From contig NC_135567.1 of NCBI RefSeq assembly GCF_964340395.1, forward strand, positions 11,716,984 through 11,776,983: a stretch of 60,000 nt of DNA, written 5' to 3'. This document shows, in pieces, positions 10,861 through 23,742 of the stretch (position 1 is the first letter of the stretch; every line of letters starts with the position of its first letter). Source of the DNA: Glandiceps talaboti (lineage: Eukaryota > Hemichordata > Enteropneusta > Spengelidae). The notes beneath the pieces are model-generated. The model saw only the letters and a list, made by a program, of their open reading frames with translations, did no database searches and was not told where the DNA came from. The position numbers and the translations under genes are program-made.

Positions 10861-12900
10861 GGGTATAAAAATTGACACGTCCGTAGACGACAGAGGAGAG
10901 CTAACTCAAACGCAGGCAAGTCAATTTGAATTTTAAATTCTAATTTAAACTGATTCATGTATATTTTGTAAAGATTAAATTTTAGTTTGTAACTGCCATA
11001 CATACACGTATGCGTAAACTTACACTCAAATACTGTGTTAACGTTAAAATTTGAGCTACTGTATGTCACTCGACTTATGTTGGGATCCGAGTTTCAAGGT
11101 TTCCAAAGACAACGAGTGAGAGATTGCTTGTCAAGTATAAAACTAATAAACCAGGTTGTTTCTAGGTAGGTCAGACAAATATTTCCATTTGCGCATGCAT
11201 AAACAGTCATTTGACAGAATCGTAGACGACAGAGGAGAGCTAGATAACACACACACGCATGCGTAGTAAAACGAATTAACCTGTGCACTAGTTACCCAGA
11301 CATGGATCATGTTGAAGTATGTATCATAATTTCGTGGCCAATCACAGCATTCCTTTGATAAATCAGACTAACAGTATAGCCATATACAAAGTGTCAAATC
11401 ACACAAATTATATTTTTGACTTGAACTTCTTCACAGCTGATAATTTAATGAGCGTTGGCGACACATTATGGTATCTACCACAAATTATTTACCTGGTATA
11501 GTGATAATTGATAATAATATATATAACGATATAATTATCGGTGTACCAAGTTAGAACTTTAAGGAACTGGTCTATGATAGTGTTATTAATGTTAAGAAAA
11601 TAACTAAATAAAATGAATTCAAATGCATTTTGAATGTGTTGGCGTATAAGTACAATTATTTGCTTATCATCTAATGTCGTTATTTTAATTGTACACGTTT
11701 ATAAACTCCTCGCATCTAAATGTGTAATGATATGTTTGGACCTCTTGACTTGTTAGCGTGGATTTTTTACTTTTTCTAAAGATGAACTGCAAAAAGCAAA
11801 AAGACATCCTCGGAATAATCCCACAAAGAAATAATTCCCAAACTGGGCATACATGTAGCAACACTATTACTAGATGAGAGGACAACTACATCTACGCATG
11901 CGTCCTAGTCAAATCTCAAACTGAACTCCAGCCCCATCCCACCCTTCACCTACTAGAATTTTACAATTGAAAGCAGCTGAGTAATAGGTTTGGGAACTGT
12001 TGACCTGAGTGTACAAAGTGAAACTGTATCTTCTTTAACTCTTTTCTGAAAACTTTTACAGTGTTAATGAAAGGTTTTGTATTTAATTTCAAATTCTGCT
12101 TTCATTGCTCGGACTAAACATTTAAGGTTTGTTTTTTATATTCGCGAGGCGAGATATTTTATCGGTTAATAACTCCAGTTACAATATTCCATAATACGTG
12201 CACAGGGATCAGTTTACAGAGTGTCATTTGTTTTAGCTTTATGTGGTCTCAGTCGGATGTAAAACGCGTAGCCTTGAGAAATTAAGCATCGCTGTGTTGA
12301 TACCCCATTAGCTATAAACACCAGGTGCAAAACTAATTAATCAACGCATTATTTAAACAGAGATGGGACGCAGCTCGACGATAGATAAAACTACATCTCA
12401 TTACCGGACACATTAAAACGCAAAACGGTACGCAATGTCAGAAGGTCAAACAACCCATGTCTAGTTAAAGTGTATTACTTCACACTTAAGGAAGACTTTA
12501 ATGATAATTTTGATGTAGTGAATGTCCCACCTACCATGTATGTACAACACTTACTTAACTAGTCTGGAATTTAAATCATGACGTCACCTTCAAAAGGCTT
12601 TGGTAGCTTTTTTATTTGTTGGTGCTGTTTGTGTACTAGTAACGTATATACAGATAGATCGAAGTACTTGGATTTTGAATGTTTTGTCTCATACAGATGT
12701 TCGCCACGGTATTATTCATTCATATATTGGCCCTAATATTTTCAGATATAGATAAAACTACCAGCCACTATTTTATCAATACGTGCTAACAATGTATACA
12801 CATAAAACAGTACATGCTGATACAGTGTTTTTTTATTTATAATTAGTGTAATTTAATGATAATTACTCAAACTGCATCGTATTAAACGATTTCCAATGAA
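10417..12900. repeat. Block a (internal duplication)
   Basis: Matches 15,658-17,945 (block b) over most of its length with clear divergence. Landmarks are 'gttgggatccgagt', 'tcattaccggacacatt' and 'aatttaatgataattactca'. Together with the array preceding each block, this is a ~5-kb internal duplication nested in the 34-kb unit. Small frames here differ by frameshifts between blocks a and b, so I do not call them genes. CRE palindrome TGACGTCA at 12,579. Confidence 0.8.
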
Positions 12901-13344
12901 TATATCAACATTAGTACAAACTCACACTTTCACATTTACACCCGAAGTTGCCGTGAAAGTTATTGGGAACCGTAAAATTTGAAAACAAAAGTGCTACCAT
13001 AATAGTACGATACAACCGAAAAAAAATATTTTAGCATATAATGGTATTAGACTAAACAAGTATTGTTTGCCAACTTTATCTTCTTGACTTTACATTTCTG
13101 CAAAATTCAATGAAATTCAGTTCAAACCTGAAATCAAACCTTTTACGAATGTCATTTCTGGCGGAGAATGAAATTGGATCAGAAAATGTTATTTTCTAAG
13201 CTTCAGTTGATCCTTTTGTGCTTTCAGTTAATAAACTTAGTTTGTTATAGATATAATTAAACTAAGCTATGTATTGATCGGGACACAATGACACTGTGTT
13301 AAATGTTTGTTGTTAGTTGTAGCTCATGTTACAATCATTTGATC
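12901..13344. other. No gene seen
   Basis: AT-rich spacer before array B, nearly identical at 44,705-45,148. Confidence 0.5.
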
Positions 13345-15657
13345 GATATGACACTGTGTGGTGAGAGGGGTGGTAGTTGTATGACTGTAGTAGTGCAGGA
13401 CACTGGTGAGAGGTGTGGTTGTTTTAGTACATGAAACTGTATTATGAGAGGGGCGGTTGTTGAAGTGCACAATACTGTATGGTGATAGGGGCGGTTAATG
13501 TAATGCAAGACACTGTATGGTGAGATGGGCGGTTGTTGTAGTACACGACACTGTATTGTGAGAGGGGCGGTTGTAGTAGTGCAGGACACTATCGTGAGAG
13601 GGGTGGTCGTTTTAGTACACGCCACTGTATAGTGAGAGTGGCAGTTGTTGAAGTGCACAACACTATGGTGAGAGGGGTGGTTGATGTAGTGCACGACAGT
13701 GTATGGTGAGAGGGGTGGCGGTTGTGGTGCACGACACTGTATGGTGAGAGGGGCGGCTGTTGTATTGTTTGACACTGGAGAGAAAGGCGATAGTGCATGA
13801 CACTATGGTGTAGGTTTGGTTGTTGTAATTCATGTCACTGTCTGATGAGAGGGGCGGTTGTTGTAGTACACGACACTATATGGTGAGGGAGGTGGTTGAG
13901 GTAATACATGATATTGTGTGGTGAGAAGGGCGGTTGTAGTAGTGCAGGACTCTATGGTGAAAGGGGTGGTTGCTGTAGTGCACAACACTGTATGGTGAGA
14001 GGGGCGGATTTTGTAGTACACAGCACTGGTGGTGAGAGGGGTAGTTGTTATAGTGCAGGACACTATAGAGAGAGGGGCGATTGTGGTAGTGCTAAACACT
14101 GTATGGAATGAGAAGCGATAGTGCACTTTGGTGAGGGTTTTGGTTGTTGTAATGCATAACAGTGTACGGTGACAGGGGCAGTTGTTGCAGTACACAGCAC
14201 TGTATGGTGAGATGGCGGTTGTTCTAGTGCATGACAATGTATGGTGTGACGGGTGGTTGTTGTAGTACATGACACTGTACGGTGAGAGGGGTGGTTGTTG
14301 TAGTGCACAACACTATGGTGAGAGGGGCAGTTGTTGTTGTACATGATACTGTATGACGAGGGAGGTTTTTATTGTAGTGCATAACACTATACGGTGAGGG
14401 GTGTGGTTGTTGTAGTGCATGACATTGTATGATGTGGGGGTTGGTTGTTGTAGTGCAAAACACTGTACAGTGAGGGGAGGTTGCTGTAGTGCACTACACT
14501 GTACGGAGAGGGGGTGGTTGTTGTAGTGCACAACACTATGGTGAGAGGGGCAGTTGTTATAGTGCAAGACACTGAATGTTGAGAGGGGCTGTTGTTGTAG
14601 TGCATGACACTGTATGGTGAGAGGTGTGGTTGTTGTAGTGCTCGATATTGTACGATGAGAGCGGTGTTTGTTTGTTTTTTGTGCATGATATTTCACGGTA
14701 AGGGGTTGGTTGTTGTAGTGCACGACATGGTACGGTGACAGTGACGGTTGTTGTAGTGCTGAACACTGTATGGTGAGAGGGGCAGTTGTTGTAATATATG
14801 ACACTGTACAGTGAGAGGGGTGTTTGTTGTAATGCACGACACTATGTTGAAAGGGATGGTTGTTGCAGTTCACGACACTGTATCGTGAGATGAGTTGTTG
14901 ATGTAGTGCTTGACACTGTACATTGAGCGGGGAAGTTGTTGTAGTGCAGAACAGTGTATGGTGAGAGGTGCAGTTATTGTAGTGCATGCCACTGTATGGC
15001 GAGGGTTGGTTGTTGTAATGCACAATATTGTATGTTGATAGGGGCAGTTGTTATAGTGCCAGACATTGAATGGTGAGTGGGACAGTTGTAGTGCTCGGCA
15101 CTGTACAGTGAGTAGGGCAGTTGTCTGAGTGCACGACACTGTATAGTAAGAGGGGGGTTGCTATAGTGCACGACACTGTACGTTGAGATGGGTGGTTGTT
15201 GTAGAGCATGTCACTGAATGGTGAGAGGGTAGGTTGTGGTAGTGCACAATGATGTACAATGAGAGGGGCAGCTGTTGTAGTACATGACACTGTACTGTGA
15301 GAGGGGTGGATGTTGTATTGCACAACACTCTACATTGAGAGGGGTGGTTGTTGCAGTGCACGACACTGTAAAGTGAGAGTGGTTGTTGTAGTGCACAACA
15401 CTGTACAGTGAACGTGGCAGCTGTTGTAGTGCACGACAGTGTATGGTGAGAGAGGTTGTGGTTGTTGTAGTGCACGACACTGTTCATTGAGAGGGTTGGT
15501 TGTAGTGCATGTCACTGTACAGTTTTAGGGGTGATTGTTGTAGTGTACAACACTGCATGTTGAGCGGCGGTTGTTGTAGTGCGTGACACTGTACGGTGAG
15601 GGGGGCAGTTGTTTTAGTGCATGACACTGTACAGTGGGAGAAGCAGTTGTTGTAATG
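13345..15657. repeat. 38-bp minisatellite, array B (copy 1)
   Basis: About 60 units of the same 38-bp family in the same orientation as array A, but richer in the GCGG/GCAG variant (GAGAGGGGCGGTTG). It ends directly at block b ('gcaagtaaggtgtaaaaat'), so the array edge is the duplication junction. Unit 2 array B lacks about two units near 14,490-14,570 and is otherwise nearly identical. Minus-strand open frames of up to ~236 codons are artefacts of the stop-free unit. Confidence 0.95.
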
Positions 15658-17945
15658 CAAGTAAGGTGTAAAAATAGAATGTTGTGTAAAAATGCTTCAA
15701 AAATATTCTAATCTCCTAAACTAGCTGGCAAATTGAGCCTACATTTGTTGTGTAGGTGTCTTGAGATGATCAGATATAAGTTTGGTGAAAGAAAATTTGA
15801 CTTGTTCATTAATATGCAAATTAAGTCTAAAAATATTTTTTTTCGTAAAAATGTTTAAAAACTCCTTTCTTCCAAATCTCTGCCAATTGAGTTGAAATTT
15901 GTTGTGTAGATATCTTGTTATATGCAGATATAAGTCTTTTCAAGATAAATAGACCAAGTCATTAATATGGGAATTAGAATTGTTTGGTAAACCGACACTC
16001 AAAACTTTTGCTAGTACTCTAACGTTAAAATTCGAGCTACCATATGTTGCTCGTCTTATGTTGGGATCCGAGTCTCAAGGTTTTCAAAGACAACGAGTGA
16101 GAGAAAGCTTGTCAAGTATAAAACTAATAAACCAGGTTGTTTCTAGGTAGGTCAGACGTATATTTCCATTTACGCATGCGTAAACTGTCATTTGACAGGA
16201 TTGTAGACGACAGAAGAGACCTTGCTAACACAAAGGCATGCGTGGTAAAACCAATTAACTTATGCACGAGTTACCCAAACATGGATCGTGCTGATGTATG
16301 TATCATAATTTCGTGGCCAATCACAGCATTCCTTTGATAAATCAGACTAACAGTATAGCCACATACAAAATGTCAAATCACACAAATTATATGTTTACGT
16401 GAACTTCTTCACAGCAGATAATTTAATGAGGGTTGGCGACACATTATGGTATCGACCCCAAATTCTTTACCTGCCATAGTGATAATTGATAATATATATA
16501 ATGATATAATTATCGGTATACCAAGTTAGAACTTTAAGGAACTGGCCTATGACAGGGTTAATAATGTTAAGAAAATAACTAAATAAAATAAATTCAAATG
16601 TATATTGAATGTGCTGGCTTATAAGTACAATCTTTTGTTTATCATCTAATGTCGTTATTTTAATTTTACACGTTTATAAAATCATCGCATCTAAATGTGT
16701 AAAGATATTTTTGGACCTCTTGACTTGTTGGTGTGGACGAATCATTTTTACTTTTTTCTAAAAATTTGCTGCAAAAGGCAAAAAGAGATTCCGGCATCCT
16801 CAGAATAATTCTAAAAGAAATAATTCCCAAACTGGGCACACATGTAGCAATACTATTACTAGGTGAGAGGACAGCTACATCCACGCATGCGTCCCAGTCA
16901 AATCTCAAACTGTATTCCAGCCCCATCCCACCCTTCACCTACTAAAATTTTACAATTGAAAGCAGCTGAGTAATAGGTTGGGGAACTATGTTGAAGTCGT
17001 TTGACCTGCGTGTACAAAGCGGAACTGCTTTTTTTCGTTAACTCTTTTCTGACAACTTTTACAGTGTTAAGGAATCATTTTGTATTTAATTTCCAATTCT
17101 GCTTTCGTGCTCGGACTAAACATTTCGGCTGTGTTTTCTAATTGAAAGTGACGTCACCAAAGAAAGCAAATATTCGCGAGGCACTTAGGTCAGATATTTC
17201 ATCGGTTAAAAATTCCAGTTACAATATTCCACAATGCATGCATAGCGATCAGTTTACAGAATGTCATTTTTTTAGCTTGATGCGGTTTCGAGTCCGAAAT
17301 AAACTGCATAGCCTTGAGAAATTATCCATCGCTGTGTTGATACTTTGTTACAAATAAACACCAGGTGCAAAACTAATTAGGCAACGCATTATTTACTCAG
17401 AGATGGGACGCAACACGACGATAGATAAAACTACATCTCATTACCGGACACATTAAAACGCTAAACGGCAAGTGATATCAGAAGATCTAATAACCCATGA
17501 TCCCATTAAAGTGTATTACTTCACACTTAACGTAGACTTTAATGATAATTATTGACGTAGAGAATGTACCGTCCTCCATTTCTGCACAACACTTAGCTTA
17601 CTAGTCTGGAATTTATATCATGACGTCACATTCGAAGGCTTTGGAAGCTTTTTATTAGTAGGCGCTGTTATACGATTTTAAGTTTGTGTAGTTGCAGTTA
17701 AACGGAAGTACTTGAATATTAAACACTTTGTCTCAAATCGATCTTAGCCGCGGTATTCTTTACTCATGTGTTGATTTCAACATCATTAGATGGAGTTAAC
17801 AAAAATCCCTACCAGTCACCATTTTATCAATACATGATAAGGATGTCTACATGTAACATAGTAAATGGTGGTTTATCGTGTAACGATTTGTAATTAGCGT
17901 AATTTAATGATAATTACTCAACCCACATTCTATTAAACGAGGTAC
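15658..17945. repeat. Block b (internal duplication)
   Basis: Diverged copy of block a. It holds palindromes ACGCATGCGT at 16,172 and 16,883, and TGACGTCA at 17,149 and 17,621. A minus-strand frame at 16,666-16,938 is only partly preserved in block a (11,685-11,885), with its N-terminal half in another frame, which argues against a gene. Confidence 0.8.
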
Positions 17946-18058
17946 AAAAATTAATTATCAACATCGGTACCATGTCACATCATCACTCATGTAAGGAGTG
18001 GGGGTAACTCATAAACAATCAGAGATTTGAAAATTTATCTGATCTTCGGGCAAAAGAG

Positions 18059-18146
18059 TATAAAATGCCAGGAGTTCTCCGTATGTCTCATATCTACCCG
18101 AACGCTGCTGATTGCCGTCTGTAAAAGAAACGACCATGATGGTGAG
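18059..18146 (+). promoter_or_regulatory. Possible TATA promoter with short ATG exon
   Basis: TATAAAA at 18,059-18,065 is followed about 70 bp later by an ATG in fair context (cgaccATGATGG) and a possible donor (GAG|GTAGGA) after 11 nt. It is identical in unit 2 at 49,786, but this zone is nearly identical overall, so conservation adds nothing. No downstream exon is recognised. Confidence 0.15.
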
Positions 18147-20706
18147 GTAGGACTATTCATTTTTGTCTAGGTTTGACAGTACAAGAATACGACTAGTGCA
18201 TCTTTATTTGAACCATTACAGGTTTGACACCCATGGCCACTGTTTCGTTCAAGTTTTTTTTTTCTTCATTTATATAGATATCTGGCATGGTCATTGCTTT
18301 GCCCCTATCCACAAACTGGATTCTCCTTTTATTCTTCATCACTTACACACTGCTTTAAACTAGTTCAGGCGCGTTGTTCTTCCCGTGATTGTTTAATGCT
18401 TGGGAAAAATTCATCTTCTTAAAATTAGACATTTGTGACACACATATACTATATCAGACTACACTAACGTATGGGTTTGGTTGATGTAAATATAGAATAA
18501 GTTCAACATTATTTTAAAACTCCAAACACGGTTTGAATTTTTTTTTTGAAACAGAATTTCCTGAAAACTAATCAGTGCTCACCTGTCAGAAGTTAACTTT
18601 TAGATATCGTTATGGTTCTCTTCCCCATCAATGTATTTAAAACACCACTAGTGTACTTTATAGTGGCGAGTGTAACTCAACAAACACGTTGAGAATGGAA
18701 CAAATTTACTCATTTATTTTATTCTAGGCCCTTGTTTTGCAAAAGTGTCGATTCACTTTAAAACTGGGTATTTCATGGTGCCCTAGGGCTGTTCATCGTA
18801 ACATTTGGCATCGACAGCCAATATCAATTTGACCATTTTACAATCATGACAAGTACAGGTGGTGGAAGATATAATTGAAAATGAATTTAAATTGAGAATT
18901 GATTGAGAATGAAAAATAATTTGAAATGGAAAAAAGATTTGCGAATGCAAGTGAAAATGAAAACGCATTTAACATGAAATTAGAGTTACGATTGAAGTGA
19001 AAATTAAAATGAATTTGAAATGAAAATCGGTTGTTTATGTAAGTGAAAATGAAGTTAACTTGGAAATTGATTTGCAAATGAAAATATAAAACAAATTTTT
19101 CTTGTAAATTTAAAGAAAAAATGAAACAAATTTACCCTTTTTCTTCTTGTTTTCTCTTTTTTAATAAAAAATGATTTGTTATGTCATGGGCCTTCTCGAT
19201 TGCCGTAATATTGTGATCCATGAATTGAACGAACTAACTCAGTATTATTGAAACATCTCATACCACTGTTAGAGATAATTTAGCTGTACTAGTTTTTCTC
19301 GGAAACGTGTGAACCTCAAAAACATATCTTCCAATAGCCCAAATCAGATTAGTATGTGGTCAAGTTCAAATTATTCTGAAAATTCATAAGCAAGTCTTTT
19401 ATTTAAATTGTGTCACCGCATGAGTGATTTGTATACAATTGGTAGACACAGCTACGATAGAGTGTGGAAACACAGAATGAAGTATATGAAGAAGTCTGTG
19501 TAATACTCAAGTTTTATAAAAGTCTGTATCAGTGTTCATAAATTTAACTTCATATCGTACCAACGAATACTTGTAAATAACCAAAATTAACATTTCCGAT
19601 AGTATTCACCATGGCTTTATCAATGTTTACTAAAGACAAGACGCATGCCTGACTTCAGACAATAAAATTAGTATCCAAAGTTTCTAACTTCCTCATTGCG
19701 GACTACTGAGGCTTGTAAAGTCTGCTTATAGATAACCTCCTTAACTTTCTCCTAAACCAACCCGGTTAACGATCCAGTGTTATGATATCTGTGTCAAATG
19801 AATATCTTGGGTTGTCCTTAAAACAGGTGTCTGGAGACCACCAAAGATGCACAGTTGGCTCTTCTTTAAGAAGTCCTTTCGAGCCTCCAGTGACTTCTCC
19901 TTTTCGCCAAGTTAGTCTCCTCCACAATCATCACCTTCACAACCCCCACCAGTCTCGATACACAATATCAATACCTAATTTGTTGGCGTATTATCATTAC
20001 GTCGCACCAAAAACTGCCTCGTTGTGTTACTGTTGTCGAGTGATTATAATAAAACGCCCTTTATATAGTAGAGCTAAAATCTCAGGAAGGCTCCTTACAC
20101 AGGTAACCACATAAACTTTATTTTTAGATGCGTTGTTGTAGCATTTATTGATTCCGAGAATGTGCGCCAATTCTCATGTCACGCATGCGTCATAGCATCA
20201 GTAAATACTGCGTGGTGGTTCACGGAGAATTGTGAGCTACTGGTATTCATTTTCTATAAAGTAAATTTTATAAACATAGACATAAGTTGTGCACAAGTAA
20301 GCTTTTACCATTACATTGTTAACACAATTTTCATTTATACAAAATGACTGCTTGATGTAGCGCCAGAGGTACATGTATGTCCTATAAATCCTACCTTGGC
20401 TGTACATCGCCCTCAGGAGTCACTCGTTTCGTTTTGTTTCAATCACAAGTTTTCAATACACGACACATGTGTATTTTATACAGAGAATAAAAATCAGTTT
20501 TCGGAACTTGTATTGGAATTTCAAATCAAATATGCAAACGTCTCTCGATAACTGTTGTAGTTCAACATAAAGGCAAGAAAAAATATGAAAGTGTTCAATA
20601 CGGACTACATCAATATTTTTACTTCACATGGTTCAGCATGCCATGATTGTTTCAAAGCAAACTCTTGACTCGAAGTGTATGAATTGTGTTTAAAATAACC
20701 ACACTG
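18147..20706. other. No gene seen; purine-rich tract inside
   Basis: Single-copy DNA within the unit. At 18,865-19,130 the plus strand is dominated by A and G with loose 'gaaaatgaatttgaaatg' repetition, so it may be an old degenerate satellite. A 110-codon plus-strand frame at 19,782-20,114 is intact in both units, but the units are almost identical here, it shows no domain, and I do not call it. ACGCATGCGT palindrome at 20,181. Confidence 0.45.
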
Positions 20707-20949
20707 TGTGTGTATGTATGTATGTATGTATGTATGTATGTATGTATGTATGTATGTATGTATGTATATGCGTGCGTGCGTGCATGCATGCATGCATGCA
20801 TGCATGTATGCATGTAAGCATTTATGTATGTATGTATGTATGTATGTATGTATGTATGTATATGCGTGCGTGCGTGCATGCATGCATGCATGCATGTATG
20901 CATGTAAGCATTTATGTATGTATGTATGTATGTATGTATGTATGTATGT
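20707..20949. repeat. (ATGT)n/(GCGT)n/(GCAT)n compound array
   Basis: A composite of ATGT runs, a 'tgcgtgcgtgcg' step, GCAT runs and 'gtaagcatt' that is itself duplicated (about 20,767-20,825 and 20,862-20,912). Unit 2 has the same architecture with different run lengths at 52,433-52,690. Confidence 0.95.
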
Positions 20950-22877
20950 ATTACTAAAATCGTGTTTATGTTTTAGTATTGTGTCCAGTAAAAAATTGTT
21001 CTGAGTTACGGTAGGCACAGTACTTTTACAAAGGCAATCCCGAGCTTGAACTTGATTTCTGATATTTGTTCTTAAGTTCTTATTTCTATGTTTTCAAAAC
21101 AATATTCAAATACAATTTAATTATGCACAATTGCTCGAGTTTAAGGAATATGCACAGTCCTTCCAGGGTGAAATAAAGTCAGACAAATAAATATAGACCT
21201 GTAATCACATCAACGCATGTACAGATGAAGATAATTCCTTTGATCTTTTAGGTAATTTAATAAGATAAATATTTACTCTTTTGATTCCAAAACAGATAAG
21301 TACACTGTATACTTTATCCTGTACTCATCATAGGCTGTGTTTAATGTGAGGTGTATTCGCAATATGACTCTTTTTTCATCAGACCACTCAGAACGTTTGA
21401 CAAACAAACATTTCGACGCTGTTTTAGCCTTGATTGACACATCGTACATTTATTCATTCCTATGACATACAGCAACCCAACCCACGCCCACAAAAACAGT
21501 TAGTTTCAAAATAGCATATTGGTAAATTTATATTGTAACACCCTGTGGGAAATCCATACAATGTCATATAGTCTTAGGAGTTGGAAGCGAGGGGAAAGGG
21601 TTGCCTATAGTAAAAGTGTTAGTTACAGAAAAGCTACAGTTGCATCCGGGTCATGAAAATTCCATTTTACTATGATGTCGCTAGGATTAACAAATGTGCG
21701 AATAATTTAGCTAACAAACAATTACTTGAAATATAGATTATGTATAAAGAATGGTGAGAAGATCCCTACCGGTACGAGGTCAAATGTCACAACTTCAAGA
21801 AATGCGGACTTACATTATTACACATGAAGTACATCAGTTAATGTCTACTCAAATGATTGTGAAATATACTGACGCCAAACCCGTTTAAACACCTGGACAC
21901 TCATCAATACTTTTATCTAATGATGTCATCGTCACTTTAAAATGTTACTATTTTAATTGAAATAGCTAACTAACACTCGGTAGTAATTTCGCAAGGACAA
22001 ACATACATGTATAACTACAGTTTCAATATATAGTTATCCACGGTGGTTAATACCTGTAATATCCAAACTCTATATGTTCACAAGTGACATTTTAAAATCC
22101 ACAGTTCCATGAATTGTCAAGAAAGAAAATCAGAGTACGAATTCAGAATATATTGATTTTATATTTTGACTTAAATGTTTATTAACTCTTTTTGTATGCT
22201 GATACCTATTTATTTTGAGAGGGAAACAAACTGTGTGATTAAAATAGGGTATGATAAAAAGCGGGGTAGAGAGGTAAAGGAAACTGTTGTATTATAACAA
22301 AAAGAAGTAATTGAAACGTAAACGTGAGCTTGTAGATAAATAAAAATGCAGAAGGAAACCACGAAAGATGAAAGGGTGGTCTATTTGCTGTTGAATTTGG
22401 ATAGAAAGAATTTATGTGTCCAGCGTTACGGTAACAAAAAATCGTATCGATGCCGTTCATCAGATACCGTGGACTCTTTCATACCTAGTCGTCCGTCACT
22501 TATCGTTGTTCACTGTAGGGAAGCTATTACCTGACATAAAGGAAATGATTGAGTTTAATATCATATTTTAAAAGTTAAGAAGGACAGGGAACTAAAACAC
22601 CCCACTGTTGCATGATGCCTGCAACTTCTTCTTTTTTGAAATGTTCGGGGAAATTTATATTTTTTACAACTCTTCCAAAACGGTGGTTATGTTGTCGCCA
22701 TAGTTGATTCAACTGATAGGAGCAATTTGGCGGTTTCTACTACCGTAACACTAGACAGAGCGGAAAATACACTTAGGTTACAATGTTTTCTATCCAAAGA
22801 TAAGTTAAATTTATTAATTAAATTTATTTATCTTTATTTAAACCAAAACAGTCAAGCAAATGATAGCATTTCACTCA
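20950..22877. other. No gene seen
   Basis: AT-rich single-copy DNA upstream of the GPI-protein gene, about 99 percent identical by eye to 52,691-54,552. A 62-codon frame at 22,346-22,534 differs between units by three changes, all amino-acid replacing, so I leave it out. Confidence 0.5.
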
Positions 22878-23006
22878 TATAAACATATACAAATCATGAT
22901 ACTAAAGCTAAAAAATAGCATTCGTATTTGTAGCTCACATAGCCTTTCGTGTTATCCTTACGAATTGTGTTCCATATTTTTTCCTTTAAGTACTCCAGTC
23001 ATTACA
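22878..23006 (+). promoter_or_regulatory. Possible TATA box and 5' leader of the GPI-protein gene
   Basis: TATAAA at 22,878-22,883 lies 124 bp before the start codon and is kept at 55,075 in copy 2. A pyrimidine-rich stretch ending in AG (ttttttcctttaag, about 22,977-22,990) could instead be a splice acceptor of an upstream untranslated exon. The sequence does not settle which. The start context is attacaATGC. Confidence 0.3.
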
Positions 23007-23064
23007 ATGCGGTCGGTGGTGTACTTAATGATCCTCCTGGGATATTGCCACATCAGCCAGGCAG
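23007..23064 (+). CDS. Exon 1, signal peptide
   Basis: Encodes the 19-residue signal peptide and the first base of codon 20. The hydrophobic core is VVYLMILLG, with small residues (S, A) before the expected cleavage. The donor is CAG|GTAATG. The exon is identical in copy 2 at 55,204-55,261. This ATG is chosen because it is the only start that gives a leader followed by an in-phase donor. An upstream frame from 22,860 reaches it but has no leader character. Confidence 0.8.
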
Positions 23065-23711
23065 GTAATGATCAAAGTTTGTTCCTTTATTACTACTAAT
23101 ATCATTTCTGCCATCAATGCCACAAAAAGGTGTAACCATAATCAGCCATTAGATGTGTTGTATGTTTAAACTCACAGTAATTTAGAGATCATAATTTCAC
23201 AGTCTCAAAACTATAAGGTGTGTACCTGTATAGTATCATCGAGATAGTGACTACATCAAATTTAGCAAGTTATGAAACTTAACACAATCCCACACCAATA
23301 TATGATTGTGAAATGCGATTATTTTTACTTCAACGACATACTGCAAACTGTGAATATGTGAACATCTAAAACCCATTCTCACACTTCATTTATTAATTAA
23401 TTTTGATTGTAATTTTAATTAATTAATTAATCAATTAGTTATTTAGTTAGTTAGCTAGTTAGTTAGTTTATATGTATGTTTGTTTGATTTATTTGTTTAT
23501 ATATTTGTTGTTGTGTTGTCTGTGTGTTTATTTGTTTGTTGTTTGTGTGTTTGTTTTTTGTTTATGTATTTACCTATTTATTATATTTATTTATTCGTTC
23601 GTTCGTTCGTTCATTTGTTTGTTTGTTGGTTTACTTTGGTAGTTTGTGTTATTTTGTTTGTTTATTTACCTATTTACTTGTTTACTTATTTATTTATTTA
23701 TTTATCCATCT

Positions 23712-23742
<31 letters not shown>

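Noticed and set aside
16666-16938. 90-codon minus-strand frame, partly mirrored at 11,685-11,885
   Set aside because: Only the C-terminal half shares frame between blocks a and b; the rest is frameshifted, so it is probably non-coding repeat.
19782-20114. 110-codon plus-strand frame, intact in both units
   Set aside because: The region is almost identical between units, so conservation is uninformative. No domain, weak start context and unusual composition.
22346-22534. 62-codon plus-strand frame present in both units
   Set aside because: All three differences between the copies replace amino acids, which is not what a constrained protein shows; no domain.
23480-23724. Hydrophobic Phe/Tyr/Leu/Val frames resembling membrane proteins (also 55,683-55,943)
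   Set aside because: They lie in tetranucleotide runs (TTTA, TTTG, TTCG), so the hydrophobicity reflects T-rich codons.
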